Below are positions 1-7,882 of a stretch of 64,000 bases of DNA, in pieces (position 1 is the stretch's first letter; every line of letters begins with the position of its first letter). The notes below the pieces were generated by a model that worked only from the letters and a program-made list of their open reading frames with translations, did no database searches and was not told where the DNA came from. Position numbers and translations under genes: made by a program. Origin of the DNA: CAWATG01 sp963785035 (GTDB lineage: Bacteria; Actinomycetota; Acidimicrobiia; IMCC26256; CAWATG01). The DNA is taken from the NCBI GenBank assembly GCA_963785035.1, contig CAWATG010000005.1, positions 434,001 to 498,000 of the forward strand. The letters run 5' to 3'.

Positions 1-568
1 ATGCATAGAAATCGAGCAGTGGAAGCGTCTCGATGTCGTAGATCTCGAGGCGCCGCAAAACCGCAGATTCCGTATCATCCTCGCGTTGGATGACATCGGC
101 GCCACACTGGTCACAGATCCACGGCCGTTTCGGGGGAAGATTGACGTGATAGGTGGCGCCGCAGTCGACGCACACGCGACGCCCGGAAAGGCGATCCATC
201 ACGATTTCCGTGGGTACCTCGAGCTGAATCGCCAAGTCCAGCCGATGAACACCGAGCACCCGGTCGAGCTCGCGAGCCTGCACCGCAGTTCGAGGGAAGC
301 CATCGAGCACGAACCCGGCGACGAGGTTGTTGTTGTCTGCGAATCGCTCCTCGACAACCCCTACGACGATCTCGTCAGGTAGGAGCTCGCCGCCATCCAT
401 GTACCGCTTGGCCTCGAGCCCGAATGCGGTGCCCGCCCGCGCCGCAGCACGAAACAGCTCACCCGTCGACAGGTGCACGATCCCAAAATGTTCGGCAAGG
501 CGACCGGCCTGCGTGCCCTTCCCGGCACCTTGTCTGCCGAGCAGCACGACTCGCGCTCCCCTAGCCAC
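1..568 (-). CDS. adk: Adenylate kinase, 3' end cut by window edge
   Basis: Adenylate kinase interconverts ATP + AMP and 2 ADP in the cytoplasm. The first 189 codons are visible. The P-loop reads GRQGAGKGTQ, where most family members have GPPGAGKGTQ. The AMP-binding DGFPRT motif follows, and then a LID domain with two CxxC pairs (CVDC and CDQC) that would bind structural zinc, as in Gram-positive enzymes. I chose GTG at 568 because GGAG lies 6 nt upstream; an in-frame GTG at 589 has no good ribosome binding site. The gene follows secY by 42 nt, the usual spc-operon order. The C-terminus lies outside the window. Confidence 0.93.
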   Translation of the reverse strand, partial: MARGARVVLLGRQGAGKGTQAGRLAEHFGIVHLSTGELFRAAARAGTAFGLEAKRYMDGGELLPDEIVVGVVEERFADNNNLVAGFVLDGFPRTAVQARELDRVLGVHRLDLAIQLEVPTEIVMDRLSGRRVCVDCGATYHVNLPPKRPWICDQCGADVIQREDDTESAVLRRLEIYDIETLPLLDFYA

Positions 569-610
569 GCGGTGCTCCGCGGGCCACACGGAATAGGAAT
601 CTCGTCATCG

Positions 611-1921
611 TTATGAGGCCAGAAAGCCTTCGTAGTTTCGCATCATCAGTTGACTATCGATCTGTTTCATTGTCTCGAGTGCCACGCCGACGGTGATGAG
701 GATCGCGGTACCTCCAAACGGGAAGTTCGCGATGTTCCACAAGCGGAACGTCAAGAGTGGAGCGAGCGCAATCAGCGCCAGGAACAGTGACCCAGGCAAG
801 GTGATGCGATTCAACACCTTGGAGAGATACTTCTCGGTTGGTGGTCCCGGACGAATACCGGGGATGAACCCGCCCTGCTTGCGAATGATGTCGGCCTGCT
901 GTTCCGGGTTGAACGCGATTGCCGTATAGAAGTACGCGAAGAACACGATCATGACGGTGAACAGGGTCATGTAGACAACACTGGTCGTGCCCTCGCCCAA
1001 CAGATACTTGTTCGTGATGTCCTGCATCCACTCGTTGTTCAGCGCCGTTGCGATAAGGGCCGGGAACGAAAGGATCGAGCTCGCGAAAATCACCGGGATC
1101 ACACCCGACTGATTGACCTTGAGCGGGATGTATGTGCTCTGACCACCGTACATCCGGCGCCCAACGACCCGTTTTGCGAACTGCACAGGTATTCGCCGCT
1201 GCCCTGACTCGACGAAAACGATCGCCGCGATCATCCCGATGCCAATCAACAGGATGGTGAAGAACTGAAACTTTCCTACCTGGGAGTAGATGACCGAACC
1301 CTCCGAAGGCAGCCGTGACACCACGGACGCGAAGATCAGGATCGACATGCCGTTACCGATACCGCGCTGGGTCACGAGTTCACCCAGCCACATCACAACT
1401 GCCGTTCCTGCCGTCCACGTCAGAATGATCATCAGGGCCCGCGGAGCACTGAAGTTGGGGATCAACTCCATGTTCTCAGGGAGCTGGGTACCGAACAGCG
1501 TCGGATTTCCGGTCTTCAACGCAAAGACGAACCCGGTGGACTGCACAAGTGCCAACGCGACCGTGAGATAGCGGGTCCATTGCGTGAGCTTCTTCTGACC
1601 GACCTGGCCTTCTTGGCGCCATTGCTCCAACTTGGGGATCACCACACCCAACAACTGCATGATGATCGATGCCGTGATGTACGGCATGATGCCGAGAAAG
1701 AACACCGCGACGCTGGTAATCGCACCGCCGGAGAAGAGGTTCAAGAACGCAAGCACGCCGCCTTTCGTCGCGTTGTCCTGCAGATTCTTGATCTGTTCGA
1801 AGTCGACGAACGGGACTGGCACGTGTGTACCGAGCCGGTACACCGCGATGATCCCCAGGGTGAAGAAAATCTTGTTCCGAAGGTCGGGAACCCGGAACAT
1901 GTTTCGCAGACGGGACAACAT
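611..1921 (-). CDS. secY: Preprotein translocase channel subunit SecY
   Basis: SecY is the pore-forming membrane subunit of the Sec translocon. It works with SecE (encoded at 28 kb in this window) to export and insert proteins. The 436-residue product is the usual length and has about ten hydrophobic segments. It begins with the cytoplasmic MLSRLRNMFRVPDLRNKI stretch typical of actinobacterial SecY. The GGQSTYIPLKVNQSGVIPVIFASS region, including the conserved loop before TM7, is intact. It lies between rplO and adk in the spc operon, 41 nt after rplO. Confidence 0.97.
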   Translation of the reverse strand: MLSRLRNMFRVPDLRNKIFFTLGIIAVYRLGTHVPVPFVDFEQIKNLQDNATKGGVLAFLNLFSGGAITSVAVFFLGIMPYITASIIMQLLGVVIPKLEQWRQEGQVGQKKLTQWTRYLTVALALVQSTGFVFALKTGNPTLFGTQLPENMELIPNFSAPRALMIILTWTAGTAVVMWLGELVTQRGIGNGMSILIFASVVSRLPSEGSVIYSQVGKFQFFTILLIGIGMIAAIVFVESGQRRIPVQFAKRVVGRRMYGGQSTYIPLKVNQSGVIPVIFASSILSFPALIATALNNEWMQDITNKYLLGEGTTSVVYMTLFTVMIVFFAYFYTAIAFNPEQQADIIRKQGGFIPGIRPGPPTEKYLSKVLNRITLPGSLFLALIALAPLLTFRLWNIANFPFGGTAILITVGVALETMKQIDSQLMMRNYEGFLAS

Positions 1922-1962
1922 TGGGTTTACCGCCTCCTGACCCGGTCCTGGAAGGCCCGAGC

Positions 1963-2454
1963 CTACCGGTTCGTCAGTGCGTTCCCACGGGCAGGTGGAC
2001 GCCGGTCGCCGTACGGCGACGACAACACTTCGACTGTTCCGCCGGCCGCCTCGATCGCTGCGGTGGCAGCACTCGAAAAGCCATGCGCGCGTACGGTCAA
2101 GGCCTTGGCCAGTTCACCACGCGCGAGGACCTTCACGAGTCCCTGCTTCGCAACCAGGCCCTTCCCACGCAACGACTCCGGATCGACAACGCTGCCAGCC
2201 TCGAAGTCGGCCAACGTGTCAAGGTTGATCACGACATACTCGACGCGAAATGGGTTCTTGAAGCCCTTGGCCTTCGGAGTACGACGAACCAAGGGTGTCT
2301 GGCCGCCTTCGAATCCGGGCTTGATGTTGTTACGCGCGCCCTGACCCTTCTGGCCACGACCAGCAGTCTTTCCACCCTTACCCGCTATACCGCGACCGAC
2401 CCGTCGGCGCGCTTTCTTGGATCCTTCGGCCGGCTTGAGGTCGTGGATCTTCAT
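1963..2454 (-). CDS. rplO: 50S ribosomal protein L15 (uL15)
   Basis: L15 binds 23S rRNA late in 50S assembly. The 163-residue product opens with MKIHDLKPAEGSKK followed by the Gly/Arg/Lys-rich, RNA-penetrating N-terminal arm (VGRGIAGKGGKTAGRGQKGQ). The globular domain follows. The ATG overlaps the rpmD stop by 4 nt (ATGA), implying translational coupling. The C-terminus runs about 15 residues past the usual L15 end with a basic, Pro/Arg-rich tail. Confidence 0.96.
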   Translation of the reverse strand: MKIHDLKPAEGSKKARRRVGRGIAGKGGKTAGRGQKGQGARNNIKPGFEGGQTPLVRRTPKAKGFKNPFRVEYVVINLDTLADFEAGSVVDPESLRGKGLVAKQGLVKVLARGELAKALTVRAHGFSSAATAAIEAAGGTVEVLSSPYGDRRPPARGNALTNR

Positions 2455-2633
2455 AGTTCCTCTACCTTCACGAGATGCGCTACGCGCGCGAGCATCCCGC
2501 GGATCTCGGGACGATCAGGCTGAGACACCGTGTGGTTGATGCGCTTGAGACCCAGCGCGCGGATCGTGCCGCGGTGCTTCGGCTTCGAACCAATGACCGA
2601 GCGCACCTGCGTGATACGCAGTTCCGTTGCCAT
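2451..2633 (-). CDS. rpmD: 50S ribosomal protein L30 (uL30)
   Basis: L30 is a small 23S rRNA-binding protein of the large subunit. The 60-residue product has the expected ELRITQVRSVIG start and the LGLKRINHTV core. It sits between rpsE and rplO. Its start overlaps the rpsE stop by a single base (TAATG), and its own stop overlaps rplO by 4 nt. Confidence 0.95.
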   Translation of the reverse strand: MATELRITQVRSVIGSKPKHRGTIRALGLKRINHTVSQPDRPEIRGMLARVAHLVKVEEL

Positions 2634-3181
2634 TACTTGACCTCAGTCGGTGCCGTCTTACGTCGGTTACGTTCGCGGTACGCGCGCAACATGCCCGGTG
2701 TCGACACCTCTTCTTCAGAAAGGCCGCGCATCTTTGCGATTTCGTCAGGCCTACGGAGTTCCCGCAATCCGTTGATCGTCGCGCGGGACACGTTGATCGC
2801 GTTGGACGAACCCAGCGACTTTGCGAGCACGTCGTGGACACCGGCAGCCTCGAGAATTGCTCGTGCCGCACCACCGGCGATCACACCCGTTCCAGGCGAC
2901 GCCGGCTTGATGAGGACCCTTGCCGAGTCGTGCCGACCGACAAGTTGATGGGTAACGGTTGAGCCAGCCAGTGGGACAGCGAAGACATTCTTACGCGCCT
3001 CCTCCATTCCCTTTTGGATTGCAGCAGGCACCTCCTTTGCCTTGCCATATCCGAGACCGACATTCCCCGCGCCATCACCTACGACCACGAGGGCAGTAAA
3101 GGAGAATCTCCGACCGCCCTTGACGACCTTCGCTACTCGGTTGATTGCGATCACTCGCTCTTCGTACTGGCCTTCGGCCAT
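2633..3181 (-). CDS. rpsE: 30S ribosomal protein S5 (uS5)
   Basis: S5 lies at the 30S mRNA entry side and affects decoding fidelity. The 182-residue product contains the double-stranded-RNA-binding N-terminal domain (EERVIAINRVAKVVKGGRRF) and the C-terminal alpha/beta domain (GTGVIAGGAARAILEAAGV). The N-terminus is short compared with the long acidic tails of some actinobacteria, and the C-terminus is Lys/Arg-rich. It lies 19 nt after rplR and overlaps rpmD. Confidence 0.96.
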   Translation of the reverse strand: MAEGQYEERVIAINRVAKVVKGGRRFSFTALVVVGDGAGNVGLGYGKAKEVPAAIQKGMEEARKNVFAVPLAGSTVTHQLVGRHDSARVLIKPASPGTGVIAGGAARAILEAAGVHDVLAKSLGSSNAINVSRATINGLRELRRPDEIAKMRGLSEEEVSTPGMLRAYRERNRRKTAPTEVK

Positions 3182-3200
3182 GTCCGATCCTCTCCGCTAC

Positions 3201-3557
3201 CTAGAACTCGAGCCCAGCTGAGCGCGCGCCTTCGGCGACGCCCGCAACACGACCGTGGAACTTGAATCCTCCGCGGTCGAACACGACCGTGGAAATCCCC
3301 GCTGCTCGCGCGCGATCGCCGACAAGCTTGCCAACGTGCTTCGCCGAGGCCACCGACGATGCAGAACCCGCTGTCCCGCCGGCCTCCACAGTCGACGCAG
3401 CGGCAAGCGTACGCCCATTGACATCATCGATGACCTGGGCATAGATGTGCTTGTTGGACCGGAAGACCGCAAGGCGCGGCCGTTCGACCGTTCCACGGAC
3501 CTTCTTTCGGACACGACGATGACGCCGGGCCCGGGCTTCGCTTCTGCTCACACTCAT
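3201..3557 (-). CDS. rplR: 50S ribosomal protein L18 (uL18)
   Basis: L18 binds 5S rRNA with L5 and docks it on the large subunit. The 118-residue product shows the basic start (RARRHRRVRKKVRGTVERPRL), the FRSNKHIYAQVIDD strand and the FDRGGFKFHGRVAGVAEGAR C-terminus typical of the family. It occupies the standard spc position between rplF and rpsE. Confidence 0.96.
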   Translation of the reverse strand: MSVSRSEARARRHRRVRKKVRGTVERPRLAVFRSNKHIYAQVIDDVNGRTLAAASTVEAGGTAGSASSVASAKHVGKLVGDRARAAGISTVVFDRGGFKFHGRVAGVAEGARSAGLEF

Positions 3558-3572
3558 CGTGTCTTCATTTCC

Positions 3573-4118
3573 TTACCTTGACTTCGCCGACTTCCCGGCC
3601 TTGCGCAACACGCGCTCGTCGGCGTAGCGAATGCCCTTGCCCTTGTAGGGCTCGGGCTTACGGATCTTGCGGATATTGGCGGCCACCTGGCCAACGAGCT
3701 GCTTGTCGAAGCCGCGAACAATGATCTTCGTCGGGGTCGGGACCTCGAATGTGATTCCTGCTGGCGCCACAAAAGGCACCGAATGCGAGTAACCGACCTG
3801 GAGCTCGATCTTGTCGGGGCCCTGCGCCTGGACGCGGTACCCGACACCGATGATGTCCAGTTCGCGACTGAATCCTGTCGAGACGCCGGAGACCATGTTG
3901 GCCACCAGCGAACGGGTGAGACCGTGCAGCGATCGACTCATCCGCTCGTCGTTGGCTCTGGTCACCACCAACTCGTCGCCCTCGCGGGCAATCGTAATCT
4001 GCGTCGGAGCAACGTGCTCGAGCGTGCCTTTGGGACCTTTGACGGTCACATGCACACCGTTCAGCGTTACGTCGACGCCACTCGGTACTGCAATGGGCTG
4101 CTTGCCAATACGAGACAT
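3573..4118 (-). CDS. rplF: 50S ribosomal protein L6 (uL6)
   Basis: L6 binds 23S rRNA near the sarcin-ricin loop, at the factor-binding site. The 181-residue product is of normal length and has two repeated L6 folds. It starts MSRIGKQPIAVPSGV and carries the C-terminal signature GKGIRYADERVLRKAGKS. It follows rpsH by 18 nt. Confidence 0.97.
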   Translation of the reverse strand: MSRIGKQPIAVPSGVDVTLNGVHVTVKGPKGTLEHVAPTQITIAREGDELVVTRANDERMSRSLHGLTRSLVANMVSGVSTGFSRELDIIGVGYRVQAQGPDKIELQVGYSHSVPFVAPAGITFEVPTPTKIIVRGFDKQLVGQVAANIRKIRKPEPYKGKGIRYADERVLRKAGKSAKSR

Positions 4119-4136
4119 GCTGTCAGTGCTCTTTCG

Positions 4137-4541
4137 TTACCAGACCTGGCAGAGGATCTCGCCGCCCACGTTGCGCTTGCGCGCCTCGCGGTCGGTCATC
4201 AATCCCTGATTGGTGGAAAGGATCGCGATTCCCATGCCCCCGAGCACACGCGGAACCTGGTGGGCCGGCGTGTATACACGCAGTCCAGGTTTCGACACGC
4301 GCTTGATACCGGAAATCGTGCGTCGCCGATCCTGCGTGTACTTGAGCCGGATCGACAGCTTGCGCCCAGGGCGCGTGACGTCGTCGTCGACTGCAAAATC
4401 GGTGATGTATCCCTCGCTCACGAGGATCTTCGCCAACGCCTCCTTGAGTTTGGAGGACGGCATCACGACGTCGTCGTGGAACGCGGTGTTCGCATTCCGC
4501 AGACGCGTGAGCATGTCGGCGATCGGGTCGGTCATCGTCAT
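4137..4541 (-). CDS. rpsH: 30S ribosomal protein S8 (uS8)
   Basis: S8 binds helix 21 of 16S rRNA. In enterobacteria it also represses the spc operon by binding near rplE; that has not been shown for this group. The 134-residue product begins MTMTDPIADMLTRLRNAN and ends with the family signature region (TNQGLMTDREARKRNVGGEILCQVW). It lies 13 nt after rpsZ. Confidence 0.96.
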   Translation of the reverse strand: MTMTDPIADMLTRLRNANTAFHDDVVMPSSKLKEALAKILVSEGYITDFAVDDDVTRPGRKLSIRLKYTQDRRRTISGIKRVSKPGLRVYTPAHQVPRVLGGMGIAILSTNQGLMTDREARKRNVGGEILCQVW

Positions 4542-4554
4542 CGCCGGACTCCTC

Positions 4555-4740
4555 TCACCACGACGCCTTTGTCATGCCCGGCACTTCGCCGGCATGAACC
4601 ATGACCCGCAAACAAATTCGGCACAGGCCGAAGCGCTTGTACACCGCGCGCGGTCGCCCGCACCGGCGGCAACGGGTGTAGCCGCGCACCTTGAACTTCG
4701 GTGTGCGCTGCTGCTTTTGAACCAACGCCTTCTTCGCCAT
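4555..4740 (-). CDS. rpsZ: 30S ribosomal protein S14, zinc-binding type (uS14)
   Basis: S14 is a 30S head protein. This 61-residue form is the short C+ type, with two CxxC pairs (CRRC and CRIC) that bind zinc. This is the primary type in Gram-positive bacteria. The longer zinc-free paralogue, if present, lies outside the window. It sits 3 nt after rplE. Confidence 0.96.
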   Translation of the reverse strand: MAKKALVQKQQRTPKFKVRGYTRCRRCGRPRAVYKRFGLCRICLRVMVHAGEVPGMTKASW

Positions 4741-4743
4741 TGA

Positions 4744-5322
4744 TTACCCCTGATTCGTGGCGGGACGCCGGAACGGAAATCCGAGCGCTCGCATGAGGGC
4801 CCGGCCGTGTTCGTCGGTCGTGGCCGTAGTGACGACAGTGATGTCCATGCCCCGGGATGTATCGATCTTGTCGTAATCGATCTCGGGAAATATGACTTGT
4901 TCGGTGACGCCGAACGTGTAGTTGCCACGTCCGTCGAAAGAATCGGGATTGAGCCCGCGAAAGTCGCGGATCCGCGGAATCGCCAGACTGACAAGCCTGT
5001 CGTAGAACTCCCACATCCGTGCGCCCCGAAGCGTGACCTTGGCACCGATGGCGTTGCCTTCTCGGAGCTTGAACCCAGCAATCGACTTCGTAGCCCGCGT
5101 CACCATCGGCTTTTGGCCCGTGATGATCGTGAGGTCATTGATCGCACCGTCAAGCAACGACGCCTGTTGGGTCGCACGACCGACGCCGCAGTTCAAGACG
5201 ATCTTCGACAACGTCGGGACCTGCATGACATTGGTAACGCCCAACTCCTGCTGCAACGAGGAACGGATCTCCGCGTCGTAACGAGCCTGGAGGCGCGGGC
5301 GATCCTGCTTGGTCACAGCCAT
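4744..5322 (-). CDS. rplE: 50S ribosomal protein L5 (uL5)
   Basis: L5 binds 5S rRNA in the central protuberance. I placed the start at ATG 5322 (MAVTKQDRPRL), which overlaps the rplX stop as TGATG and has a GGGGGTGG ribosome binding site just upstream. An in-frame upstream ATG would add six residues (MWGWCL) that are really the rplX tail read out of frame. The resulting 192-residue protein has the LNCGVGRA and FKLREGNAIGAKVTLRG signatures. Confidence 0.95.
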   Translation of the reverse strand: MAVTKQDRPRLQARYDAEIRSSLQQELGVTNVMQVPTLSKIVLNCGVGRATQQASLLDGAINDLTIITGQKPMVTRATKSIAGFKLREGNAIGAKVTLRGARMWEFYDRLVSLAIPRIRDFRGLNPDSFDGRGNYTFGVTEQVIFPEIDYDKIDTSRGMDITVVTTATTDEHGRALMRALGFPFRRPATNQG

Positions 5323-5639
5323 CAAACACCACCCCCACACTTACGACAGATCCGAATCTTGGTGTCGCCGTCGAACCGGTAACCCACACGGGTCGGACCG
5401 CACTTCGAACAGAGCAACGCCACGTTCGAAACGTGAATCGGCATCTCCTTGTCGATAATCCCGCCCTGGGACATCGCTCGGGTCGCCTTCTGATGCTTCT
5501 TCACCACGTTGATCAGTTGCGGACTCGTGACGATGACGCGGTTACGCGAGAGGAATACCGCTGTGATCTCGCCTTCCTTGCCAATGTCCTTGCCCGCAAG
5601 CACGCGCACACGGTCACCTTTGCGGAGCTTCACAGTCAC
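5322..5639 (-). CDS. rplX: 50S ribosomal protein L24 (uL24)
   Basis: L24 is an early-assembly protein that nucleates folding of 23S rRNA domain I. The 105-residue product has the KOW motif (KGDRVRVLAGKDIGKEGEI) and the KCGPTRVGYRFDGDTKIRICRKCG end. CxxC pairs (CSKC and CRKC) could bind zinc, as in C+ L24 forms. The start is a GTG that overlaps the rplN stop (GTGA). Confidence 0.95.
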   Translation of the reverse strand: MTVKLRKGDRVRVLAGKDIGKEGEITAVFLSRNRVIVTSPQLINVVKKHQKATRAMSQGGIIDKEMPIHVSNVALLCSKCGPTRVGYRFDGDTKIRICRKCGGGV

Positions 5640-6004
5640 AAAACCTCCGGCGCGAGCGACACGATGCGCATGAACTTACGGTCGCGTAACTCACGGCCAA
5701 CCGGGCCGAAAATTCGCGTCCCTCTCGGCGTGAGGTCATCTTTGATCAACACAGCCGCGTTCTCATCGAACCGGATGTAGCTGCCATCTTGACGACGCTT
5801 CTCCTTCTTGGTCCGAACAACGACGCACTTGACGACGTCGCCCTTCTTCACCGCCGCGCCAGGCTGCGCGTCTTTGACAGTGGCGACAAAGATGTCACCG
5901 ATGCTGGCGTAACGACGCCGGCTCCCGCCGAGGACCTTGATACACAAGACCTCGCGCGCACCGGAGTTGTCCGCAACCTTGAGCCTGCTCTCCTGCTGAA
6001 TCAT
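5636..6004 (-). CDS. rplN: 50S ribosomal protein L14 (uL14)
   Basis: L14 lies at the subunit interface and contacts 16S helix 44. The start at ATG 6004 gives the invariant MIQQESRLKVADNSGA beginning; an upstream in-frame start would prepend 17 unrelated residues from the rpsQ region. The mature 122 residues match the family length exactly, including the GDVVKCVVVRTKKEKRRQDG stretch. It is the first gene of the classical spc segment. Confidence 0.96.
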   Translation of the reverse strand: MIQQESRLKVADNSGAREVLCIKVLGGSRRRYASIGDIFVATVKDAQPGAAVKKGDVVKCVVVRTKKEKRRQDGSYIRFDENAAVLIKDDLTPRGTRIFGPVGRELRDRKFMRIVSLAPEVL

Positions 6005-6018
6005 GACGGCGTGCTCTC

Positions 6019-6309
6019 CTACCGGGCCCGCTCGAGGACTTCGACAATCCGCCACCGCTTCAAACGGGATAGCGGCCGCGTCTCCGCGATCAACACGCGG
6101 TCACCAACACGTGAACTGTTGTCCTGGTCATGGGCATACAACTTGCGGGTGCGCTGCATCGTCTTGCGGTATCGACGGTGACGGACACTGTCGATGACTG
6201 CAACGACCGCTGTCTTGTCCATCTTGGTCGACACCACGAGACCTTCACGGGTCTTGCGCGAGTTCGCCCGCTCCGTCGCAGTCTCATCGGTCGTGACTTC
6301 GTCGGCCAT
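6019..6309 (-). CDS. rpsQ: 30S ribosomal protein S17 (uS17)
   Basis: S17 is a primary 16S rRNA-binding protein with an OB fold. Two starts are possible. ATG 6315 overlaps the rpmC stop but sits only 1 nt from GGAGG. ATG 6309 is 7 nt from the same GGAGG and is preferred, giving 96 residues. The core (VVSTKMDKTAVVAVIDSVRH and RVLIAETRPLSRLKRWRIVEVLERAR) is unmistakable. The N-terminus carries a short acidic extension of about 15 residues. Confidence 0.94.
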   Translation of the reverse strand: MADEVTTDETATERANSRKTREGLVVSTKMDKTAVVAVIDSVRHRRYRKTMQRTRKLYAHDQDNSSRVGDRVLIAETRPLSRLKRWRIVEVLERAR

Positions 6310-6311
6310 GG

Positions 6312-6533
6312 TCATCCCTCCGCTGCGGCTTCGGCCGCTGCGATCTCACGATCACGCAGAATCGTCTCGATTCGCGCAACCTGGCGGCGCACTTCCTTGA
6401 TACGGGCAAAATTGTCGAGCTGGCCCGTAGCGTTTTGGAACCGCAGATTGAACAACTCCTCTTTCGCCTCGTTGCGACGATGTGCGAGTTCGACATCGTT
6501 GATCGAGTGCAGTTCCTTGGCGGCCGCTGCCAT
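6312..6533 (-). CDS. rpmC: 50S ribosomal protein L29 (uL29)
   Basis: L29 sits at the polypeptide exit tunnel, near the docking site for SRP and trigger factor. The 73-residue product is two helices with the NLRFQNATGQLDNFARIKEVRR signature region. It ends in an Ala/Glu-rich tail. Its ATG overlaps the rplP stop (TAATG). Confidence 0.95.
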   Translation of the reverse strand: MAAAAKELHSINDVELAHRRNEAKEELFNLRFQNATGQLDNFARIKEVRRQVARIETILRDREIAAAEAAAEG

Positions 6534-6949
6534 TACGCCTCTTCCGTTCTGAGGATGAACCGCGTCTTCATCGGGAGCTTGTGCATTGCAAGACGCATCG
6601 CCTCACGCGCCGTGTTCTCGGGAACACCCGAGAGCTCGAAGAGCACTCGGCCAGGCTTCACGACCGCAACCCAATGTTCGGGGTTTCCCTTGCCCGAACC
6701 CATCCGCGTCTCAGCAGGCTTCTGCGTAATGGGCTTATCGGGAAAGACATTGATCCAGACCTTCCCACCACGCTTGATGTAACGAGTCATCGCGATACGG
6801 GCGGCTTCGATCTGCCGGTTGGTCACCCACGCGGGCTCGAGAGCCTGAATGCCATAGTCACCAAACGTGACACGCGTGCCACCCTTCGCGGCACCAGTCA
6901 TACGGCCCCGCTGGACCTTCCGGTGGCGAACTTTCCTCGGCATCAACAT
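6533..6949 (-). CDS. rplP: 50S ribosomal protein L16 (uL16)
   Basis: L16 helps position A-site tRNA near the peptidyl-transferase centre. The start at ATG 6949 (MLMPRKVRHRK) is supported by GAGG 7 nt upstream and by the family's usual ML.P start. The alternative ATG at 6943 would remove two residues. The 138-residue product contains the RWGRG-equivalent and MRMGSGKGNPEHWVAVVKPGR regions. Confidence 0.96.
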   Translation of the reverse strand: MLMPRKVRHRKVQRGRMTGAAKGGTRVTFGDYGIQALEPAWVTNRQIEAARIAMTRYIKRGGKVWINVFPDKPITQKPAETRMGSGKGNPEHWVAVVKPGRVLFELSGVPENTAREAMRLAMHKLPMKTRFILRTEEA

Positions 6950-6958
6950 GATCAGGCC

Positions 6959-7882
6959 TCAGTCTTCCGCGTGGAACTTGGGAGCTTCGTGGTGCTCGCG
7001 GGTGCGACGCTCGATCTCTTCTTCTTCTGCGAGAAGTCGTTCCAGTTCGGGATCCGCTTCTTTGACAACGGGTGTGGCGTCCACCACCAGGTCCGAGGCA
7101 GCCATTGCCTCGACAGACACAGGTTCTGCAGCAGGAGCTGGACGACGACGCCCACCGCCGGCGCTGACGACCCGTCGTGTCGGGCCACCCGACGGTTCAC
7201 CAACAGCCATCGCAGCCTCACGGCTGATCTTGTCCTCGACGGCCGTCTTGTAGGGGAGGATGTCGCCCTTGTAAATCCACACTTTGACACCGATGCGACC
7301 GAATGTCGTTGCTGCTTCAGCTGCGCCGTAATCGATATCCGCACGCAGGGTGTGCAGCGGCACGCGCCCTTCGCGGTACCACTCCTTGCGGGACATCTCG
7401 GCGCCACCCAGGCGACCACCACACTGCACCCGGATGCCCTGAGCCCCGGCCTTCATCGCCGTTTGCACGGCGCGCTTCATCGCGCGACGGAAGGAGACTC
7501 GCTGGCCGAGTTGGTCCGCAACGCCCTGGGCGATCAGCGTTGCGTCAAGCTCAGGTTGCTTGATCTCTTGAATGTTGAAGTGAATCTTCGGGTTTCCCGT
7601 GATCTTGAGCAGACCGGCACGCAGCTTGTCGGCCTCAGCGCCGCGCCGCCCGATCACGATTCCCGGACGAGCGGTATAGACATCGACCCGAAGCTTGTCG
7701 CGAGTGCGCTCGACTTCAATACGGCTGACGGCCGCGCGTGCCAGCATCGTGCGCAGATAGTCGCGAATCTTCCAGTCCTCGATCAACGAGTCCGTGTATT
7801 CCTGCCCCGTAGCGAACCACCGCGACTTCCAGTCGGTGGTGACTCCAAGGCGGAAGCCATAGGGATTGACCTTCTGACCCAT
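6959..7882 (-). CDS. rpsC: 30S ribosomal protein S3 (uS3) with C-terminal extension
   Basis: S3 is a KH-domain protein at the mRNA entry tunnel of the 30S head. The first ~215 residues are canonical: MGQKVNPYGFRLG, the KH motif around GRRGAEADKLR, and the C-terminal domain IDYGAAEAATTFGRIGVKVWIYKG. A tail of about 85 residues then runs from basic (RRVVSAGGGRRRPAP) to acidic and Ala/Glu-rich, making 307 residues against about 220-280 in most bacteria. Its ATG overlaps the rplV stop (TAATG). Confidence 0.96.
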   Translation of the reverse strand: MGQKVNPYGFRLGVTTDWKSRWFATGQEYTDSLIEDWKIRDYLRTMLARAAVSRIEVERTRDKLRVDVYTARPGIVIGRRGAEADKLRAGLLKITGNPKIHFNIQEIKQPELDATLIAQGVADQLGQRVSFRRAMKRAVQTAMKAGAQGIRVQCGGRLGGAEMSRKEWYREGRVPLHTLRADIDYGAAEAATTFGRIGVKVWIYKGDILPYKTAVEDKISREAAMAVGEPSGGPTRRVVSAGGGRRRPAPAAEPVSVEAMAASDLVVDATPVVKEADPELERLLAEEEEIERRTREHHEAPKFHAED

